Shown here: piece by piece, positions 42,501 through 51,500 of the stretch | How the letters are laid out: each line of letters starts with the position of its first letter | Position numbering within the stretch: position 1 is the first letter of the stretch | Source of the DNA: Apoda limacodes | Lineage: Eukaryota > Arthropoda > Insecta > Lepidoptera > Limacodidae | Direction of reading: 5' to 3' | Assembly: GCA_946406115.1 (NCBI GenBank) | Contig: OX291553.1 | Location: 6,267,001 to 6,331,000, forward strand | DNA: 64,000 bases | Program-made: the position numbers and the translations under genes | Notes under the pieces: generated by a model | What the model was told of the DNA's origin: nothing | Databases searched by the model: none | The model's input: only the letters and a program-made list of their open reading frames with translations

Positions 42501-45500
42501 TCATCAGCAGAACCGTTAGCAAGGCATGAGTATAGGCGGATGTCATCTTCGCTGTCGGGGAAGCTCCAGAATGCGATCTGGAGCTGCAACTGTTCAGGCA
42601 CTGGGGGATACACATTCTCGACCAACTCAAACGGAATGTGGGATGCTACACATTTGGCTGCTAACTCACTTAGTGTTGATACTGTCTTATCTGCAAAAAA
42701 CAATGTCTGATCGTCACTACCGCGCGTCTCGGTACGAGCTGACCCTAAAAGTGCCAGGTGTCCTTACTAAAATACCTTATAAAATACCTAGAATATTTTC
42801 TATTACTTATTTCTATTTTAAATTTTAAAGGGTAGGTTGTCTACCAAGTAATTAAGTTAGTGCAGAACGTGATCTGTGATCAAAATGAGAACAAGAAAAT
42901 TACTACGAAATGATTTGCTGCTAACATGCAATGAAAAGAAAATCTTAAAACTAAATTAAGAAAATAAAACTTACATATATGAACTTCGACACACTCTTAG
43001 ATTCAACCAAAATAGGCAGACCATATATCTAGATACCAGGACAAAAGACGCACTTCAAACATCCTCTAACACTCTAAGATAAAAATTTAAATGGGTGAGC
43101 AACATACTAGGTATGTTGCTAGTAAAATTATGGACATTAGAACAAAAAAAGAATTTCTAGACCAAGGGGAAAGACAAAGACATTACATAACGCACCTACG
43201 CGGCGGATCCACAAGCTCCTAAACTCACTTGTATGCTAGCAAGATGTGGACTTGTTTTCAGATAAGCTACAACAAGACATATCTGCAGGAAACTTCCACA
43301 TCACTTTCTTTCTAGATGTCTGCTGTTAGTTTTTATTAATTGTGTATTATTATAATTATTGTTTGTTTTAATTAACTGTATCTTTTGTAAAAAATATTTT
43401 GATGTCAATTTTTATCTTGCATAAAGGTATTATACCTAATAGACGTTTTGGGTTTGAAACCTGTTAGTCTATGAAATTGTAAATTTATAAATAAATAATA
43501 AAATCAGTAAGTATATTTTTTATCCCTAAATATAAAGAAAAACATATAATGTGATTTCTCAAGAGTAAGAATTTCTACATATAAGTATATATCTATGTTT
43601 GTTTGAAGGTGGAATGATAGAATTAAATTTTTTTGAAACTTTTTTTCAGAGACTAATTGTCAAAACAAAATATTAACACAAACATTGCCTCGTATAATAG
43701 TTCTATATTTTTTTTTTCTTTTGTTGGTTAAATCAGCAATCAGTAGGTTGCTTCTATAATCACTGTGTGACACGATTTTTCTAACATAAATAAGATTAAG
43801 TGATTTGAATTCCTTATTCCATTGTTGAAAACATTGTCAATTGATATGGTTGTCTAACACGTCACGTTTCTAAGTTATAGTGTCAATACTATTTACGTGT
43901 ACCCTCGTTAAAAACAAAAGATCAAACGTTGTTAATTGCAGATTTCTTTTAATACTGAAGTCTGTACGACTATAAATTAAAAGTTTTAGTGGTCTTAAGA
44001 TAATTCTAACAGTTTATTTGGGTAATCATAACATTTTTTTCGAAAGTCATGAAGAAAAGTAACCACCGCAAGTGTTTAAATCATTTGTTTGTAATGAAAG
44101 AGGATTCTACTCTTCACAAGAGGCAAAGTTAATATTTCATCATTTTCTTTTGGAATATTTGGCTCATTTTTTATATTGACCACTTAAACCTCAGCTATTT
44201 TGATTCGTTGTCACTTGTCAATATATATAACATTTTTTTTGTGTAAAATTAATAATTTAAATAAAAAATATGATATACAATTTTGATACTGTCTTTATTT
44301 ATTTATAGTACATCAATTTATCATAACTTTAAAATGATACGTGTTACAAAAAATCTATTTAAGTTTTTCTGTTCAGCAGGTTTATTTTGATAAAAAATAG
44401 CCGTTTCATTAAATGTTAGAGCACAAAAAAAAAAATTTGTCACACAGTGTAATCAGATGATTTGACAGGATGCCGTTTTGTTAAGTTGAGTGAATCCTCC
44501 AATGAGGGCATTTACCCATGTCCATCAAATATTAAGGATGTCTTTCCTTTTCAGGTGACTTAACATAGCAGCCAGTTCATTTGGGCTCCCTTTTTAGTCT
44601 GTCATGATATTTCTGCATGTTATCAGTGTTGACTCCTAGATACCTCTTCTGACCACTCAGCAGTCATTGGCACATTTAGCGTTCATGCTATTGAAAAAAA
44701 AACAGCAACCTAGCTTAAGCAATAAATACACAGACTGGGAGGCATTTTCTGATTTTCTGGAACAGGAAGTAAACCTTAATGTAAGATTAAAAACAGTTGA
44801 TGATATTGACGAAGCTACCTTTTTCATCACTAATAAAATACAAGAAGCTGCTTGGCGTTCTACACCTGTTCTAAGGAACAAAAATAACATTCCACTGGAA
44901 ATTCGAGAAAAACTTAAAGAAAACACATACGAAGATGGCAACTTAGTAGGTTATCTGAAGACAAAACTGCCTTTAAGCGATCAGCAAGAGAATTGAAGGA
45001 ATTAATTCAATGGTCTAAAAATTAATCACTGCATGGCAAACTCTCTAAATTATCTACTACTAAAGAAGAAAATTACTCACTCTAGAAAATTACTAAAGGT
45101 CTCCAAAGACCTCAAGAACACGTACCGCCTCTAAGACGCACTGATGGAACATGGGCTCAAAAAACTAGTGAAAAAGCAAACACGTTTGCTGGGTTTCTAG
45201 AGCAAGTCTTCACTCCCAATGAATCTTGTATGGTAGAATTTGAACAGTAAATAGACAAACTGATAAACAGCGACCAACAACTATCTTTACCCCCTAAACC
45301 AGTTACTCTCAAAGAAGTGGTAAAAACTATTAATAATTTGAAAAATAAGAAATGCCCCGGTTTTCATCTCTCAGCAGAAATCTTAAGGTACCTACCCAAA
45401 AAAGCGATAGTCTATGTTACTGAATTGCTCAATGCTGTTTTAAGAGTCCACTACTACCCAGAACTGTGGAAGGTATCACTAATAAAAATGGTCGCAAAAC

Positions 45501-48500
45501 TTAGGAAACCTCCGACTCTACCCAGCTCATACCGGCCAATAAGCCTCTTACCCCTTGTATCAAAAGTATTTGAAAAAATACTTCCGACTAGACTGCAACC
45601 AATACTAGAAGACAAAAATGCAATCCCAGATCATCAATTTGGATTCAGACCACAGCACTCAACAATAGAACAGACACATTGAGTGGTGCACTAAATCAGG
45701 AAAACCTTGGAGCAAAAGGAATACGGTTCAGCAGTATTTCTTGACATACAACAGGCCTTCGATAAAGTGTGGCACAAAGGACTTCTATACAAGTTGAAAT
45801 CCCTCCTACCAAATACATTCTTTATGGTGCTCAAATCATATTTGGAACGTCGAAAATTTCAATTTAAATTTGAAAGTGAATTGTCACAACTTTGCAACAT
45901 TGAAGCTTCAGTGCCTCAGGGTTCAGTCCTTGGCCCAGTTTTATATTCCGTATACACAGCAGACTTACCTCTCACAGCTGGATACGGACGATACGGCGTG
46001 TCTTGCAAGCGACAAATGCCCAGAAAAAACAATATATAAATTACAAGAGCAAATACATAAAATACATGAGTGGTTGCAAAAATGGCGAATTAAGACTAGT
46101 GCCACTAAATCGACTCATATTACTTTTACACTCCGTAAAGAAGACTGTCAGCCTGTAAAACTGGGTGAAGAAACCTTACCCCACAAAACAAGTGTGAAAT
46201 ACCTAGGTCTAAGATTAGACAGAAGACTTACCTAGCTTGAACACATAAATACGAAACGAAATGAAGCCAACATGCTATTCAAAAACCTCTATTGGCTTAT
46301 AGGAAAACATTCACCACTCAGACTTGAAAACAAAATGCTGGTTTACAAGTGTATTACAAACCAATATGGTCGTACAGCATCGAGTTGTGGTGCTGTGCAA
46401 GCAACTCTAACATTGAAATCCTACAGCGATTTCAAAATATTGCAATTCAAACAATATCCAATGCACCATGGTGCAACTTAGAAAAACATGAACACCTGGA
46501 GATCCCAACGGTCAAAGAGGAAGCAAAAAAGTGTTGCACAGAATACAAAAAGAGATTACAGACACACAAGAATTAGCTTGCAAGAGCACTTATAAATAAA
46601 AAAGCTCAGCTCAGCAATAAAAAAAGCGTGGTTTCCGCTTGAAGAAGTTGAATGTCCTAGATATTGACAAAAGATAATGAATGTCTCCATATATTTTGAC
46701 CATGCTTAATGCAGCAGTGTTCATGTCAAAGTGAATAAACCTAGAAAAAAATCTGATTTTGACTATTCTAGTTGATTGCAGATGAATTTGAAAAAAAAAT
46801 GTTATCAAAGATTTCCTCCTTAAAAGTTTTTATCCTTAGATGATAGTGGATCTCATTGTTGGTCATATATTATTGCACGTTAGCCACATTTTGCAAGATC
46901 ATATTTTTCATTCTCTGCAGGATTGAGATGTTTGAATTGCTGGCGCTTCCCCATAGTTGGCAACAGTATGTCCAGATTGGTTCCAAAATGGCCTTGTAGG
47001 TAAGCAGCTTGTTGTCTATACAAAGTATGCTTCTTCCCCTTAGAATCCAATGGAGGGTTTAATACCGGATACCTAGTTCTTCTCTCTTTGTTTGATAACC
47101 ATCTAATTTTTACCAAATGTAAGAGTTTTAGGAACCTGCTCAGCCCAACTGCCCTTGCCTTCATTTCACCCTCTAGTGAAAGAATTCGGCAAGTTCTTCA
47201 GTAGCCTAGTTACCAACTTCAATGTTCCTCAAAATTTGAATCCTTCAAATTTCCTACTCCTGTTAACAAACCTAATTTTAGTTTTATCAAGTAGCAGATT
47301 ATCAACAAAGTGCTTATGACATTTTCAGCCAATATAGATTTTAATATAAAAAATATAAAAAAATTACAAACTAAAAAGCAATTATGTTAATTAGGGTAAT
47401 ATTATTAATTCACATATAAGTTACTAAAAAAAATACTAAACTTGATTATTAAGTGCCATAAAAACCAAAGAGCCACAGCACTGATATTCTATGCGAACCA
47501 TTTAGGTTGTCATGAACCAGTGTCAGATTAAACTTTTTATACAAAAAAAATCTTCTAAACTTATTTATTATGAAAGGTAAATATATCCAACTTAAAAAGA
47601 TATCCAATAGAATATAAATGAAGATCACAATCAAGAAAAATTGATGGTTTCCACATACATTTAGAAAGTTTAGAAGAACCTTTGGGTATTTAATCTTTGG
47701 TATTTTACACCTACTCTGTGGTCGACATGCACAAAATCAAATCGGATTTTTTTGGCAGATGACACATTAATTATGAATGGTCTAAGTCCTTTGCCTAACA
47801 AGGTATTGCAAAATAACAGATTATGTAACAACATATATTAAATTGTTTTGATTAATGGTTATTTCAGCTGAATGTGAGAGAACCGTAATTATTTCATGCA
47901 TTACATGCATGTATATTATTATTATACATGTTATTATTATTATTTATATGCATATGGCGATCATACTGACAAATATATAGGCCACAAAGCTGTAAGTTGG
48001 AGCGGTATATATGTTGCAGCCATCTGGTTAAATAAGCCAGTTAATTGGACCCCTAGGCAGATCATCAAGTATGGAAAAGAAAAAAACAGAAATCACACTG
48101 TATAAGTCTTGTATGTTAACGTAGATGCTGAACTAGCAAATCGAGCGGAGCCTTCCAGGTTAGTTTCATATAATAATCTGGTCAGTTAAATAATAATTTC
48201 TTTTCCATACTTAACAATTTACAATTTAACTAATTTGACAACATTAGTTAAATTGCGACTCATATAAATAGTTGGACACACAATACATAGCCTAGTAAAT
48301 GTGTATTTTTAATGCTGCATTCATCAACCTCATCAATTGTATAACATTCAGTGCTACTCCCGTCCTGCTTCCCTGGTTGACATGGTTTTCATAACTTAGC
48401 CAAATCATTACCAGTCTATGCTTCTCTAATGTCTCTGAAGGAAAGAAAAGATATAAAGATATAAAATGGGAAGTCATCAACCTAGAAAAACAAGTAAAAA

Positions 48501-51500
48501 GAACTGGCTAAAAATAAAATTGCCAGGACAAACAAAGATGGGAGAAGATGTGAGAGGGAAGAGACTCTTAACCAATAAAAAAACATGAACAATAATCCAA
48601 CTAATCTTAATTTTAAATCTTATATAAATAAAACCAACAGTAACAATCATTTGAATGAATCAACAAAAACTTATGATGTATAGACAATATTGCTTAAATA
48701 ATAATAAAATAGGGTTCCAAAAATTTATTTCCTTTTTTTGTATTAGTGTTATTTTTTGTTTAAGGTACATACCGTTTATCCTGTTGTAATAGTGTAAGTA
48801 TTCTAAACATATCTGTATTGTAATACTCAACAATTTAAATAATAGAAGATTGTACAAGTAAGCAAAATATTTTTTTGGCAAGGGTGCTAATAAAGTGATA
48901 ATATTGAACCCAGAATCTAGCGAAAGATTCTAATGCAGAATCTTGAGCAAAGTGAGGGATTCAGTATATGTTACTGGAGATAAGAGTATTGAGTCCGATT
49001 TGCATTTGACCAGTTTTTTCTATTTTACATTCTTGTCTTGACAATTACAGACGCAACAAAAAGAAATCATCCAAATTGATCAAGCTGTTCTTAATGCTCC
49101 ATCATACATGTGACAATTGATTTTTATTAATAAGAAGGAAATCAAATAGTTACATAGATGGTATTGTTTTATTGGTTACTGTACAAAGTAAATTATTAAC
49201 AATAATTTTATATTGACAGAAACATTTAAGGATGCAATCGCATGTTTTTCTTATATTTTTTACATACAGCAGGCACACCCCAGGACAGTATCCTTTGTTA
49301 TCCAATTTTTTTTATGCCATTTGTAAAATTTTGCCAGACTATAATTAAATGAGTTTTGGTATAACAAGTGTCCTATATTCAGTATTTCAGGCAACCCATT
49401 TGCTCGTTTTAGTCTTTTAATGTTGGGCTGAAAAAACATTTTACTCAGAGGATTAGGATGGGCAGTAAGGTGATTGTTATGGCTTATTTTGTACCACTCT
49501 ATTTCCTCAGCAATGGTTGGGATTTTGAGATAAGAGTATATCCTGTTCCAATATAAACACACAACTACAAGAGATTGATATGTGCTGCTAGTATGTATAT
49601 ACAACATTTTAACTGCTTCAAGCTTACTACAGAGAAGAGGTTCCTTTGGTCCCGCTCAACAATGTTGGAACCAATCAACATTATTCATTAGATGGGGTGA
49701 AAATTATATTTCAAATGTAACTTCATAAAAAGAGGCCAGTCTAAATAAAAGCAAAAAAAAAACTGCAATCACTGTAAGTGTAAAACCTACTACTTGCAAC
49801 CTATGTATTAAATGGCATTTTTTTAGGTTTTCAATACTTATCAGACTTTAACAAGAGTTAGAGAATAGTGGATTAGGAGTAAGGCACCATGTACAAGCAG
49901 CCGTGTGGAAATCAGCAACAACAAGAAGATTAGTTAGAAATAGAGAGAAAATTTGAAAGATCGAAGTGTCAGTAAACATAATAGAAGATGAAAAATTTAA
50001 ATAACTTTCTACAATGTAACTGTATAATTATAATGATTTTTGTTGAGACAAATTAAATAAACAATAATCTGATTGGTATGTTTATACATAATATTGTGTC
50101 CCTTGACAGTTTATAATTAAAGTATGTAAATAATTAAATATTTACATTACTGGCACACCATTTTGTTGTTAGAATATGTTTGAGTTTATTTTTGATTAAA
50201 TTCTGTATTTGTGATGCAGAGAAACATACAATAAGGTATTTGCATGCAAACCATATAAGCAGAAAGACATTAGCTACCCTTGAAAATTTAACATCTAACT
50301 CAAATTGTTTCATTACAATAAATAAATTACATCAATATAAATTTAAAATATAATCTAATAAAATATAAAACTATGGTTTCCTATAGCTAATACCGTAAAC
50401 TATTGCTATTTATAGCAATGAAGGATATTTTTTATCAAAGGGCTTAGTCATATTTATGGCTATGTCACTCTGTGACATAATAACTTTGTGTATGTATGAT
50501 ACTATAAAGATCCTTACTTTGTAATATACCTACCTATAGTAAATTTTTGTGTTTCATTACTAAGCCAACCCAACACCCAGCAGAAATGTCAAGGAAAAGG
50601 TGTTTTACCAAAATAACGCAGGTAAAACCACTGGGAACAGCTAGTACAACAATATTGAGACAGTCCCCTACTAGACAACAATTTCAACCGGTCCTGAAAA
50701 ATTGCAGGACGGCCACATTTAATAGACATCAATAGGATAATCTATTGTGTATAATGTAGAACTACTTGCAGTAAAAAAAAAAATCATACACTTTCCTATG
50801 GAATTGAAAAAGGTATATTTATACTTATCTACCTGTTGTTTTTTTGTGAAAACCATTTAATATACATTTATATATTCCCCTTAAACCCAGATGGGTATTT
50901 GATTACACCCTTCTGTTTATTGCCATTGGTTTGCTTAGGAACAATAAACGTAGAAACCCTCACACAATCTACACTAGTATTAAAAAAATTTCATATCAAT
51001 TACTACTTTTTTCTGCCAATTTTTTTTTTCCATTTTTGTATACCTAAGAGAAGCATCTCTTATTACAATCTGTTGATTAATTTTTTTTTTCCAAAAATGA
51101 AAGGTTGCATAGAAGTTAATATTTACCAATGAAATCATTAAAATTATAGACAACAATTTTGTTAATATTTTTATATTTGATATGCAATGTATGTTTGAAA
51201 ACTCAAAAGACAAAAAGGTAAATTTTAATTTAATATTTATAGAATTAATATGTTAGATATAAAACCCCTTCATTAGGTACAATTTAATGATCAATAAAAA
51301 AGTAAAACAAAGACAAGCAACATATCTACATGAGAATTTTAAAGCAAAGGATCCTATTATTATTAACTGCTTGATCCAGTAAGAGGTAAATGACTTCCAG
51401 CACCTGTTCTTTGTAACACTACACACACACACACAAAGATACAACTACATAGACATGTATACATCAATTGATGTCAACTTTCCCTGAAAAAAATTTGAAA

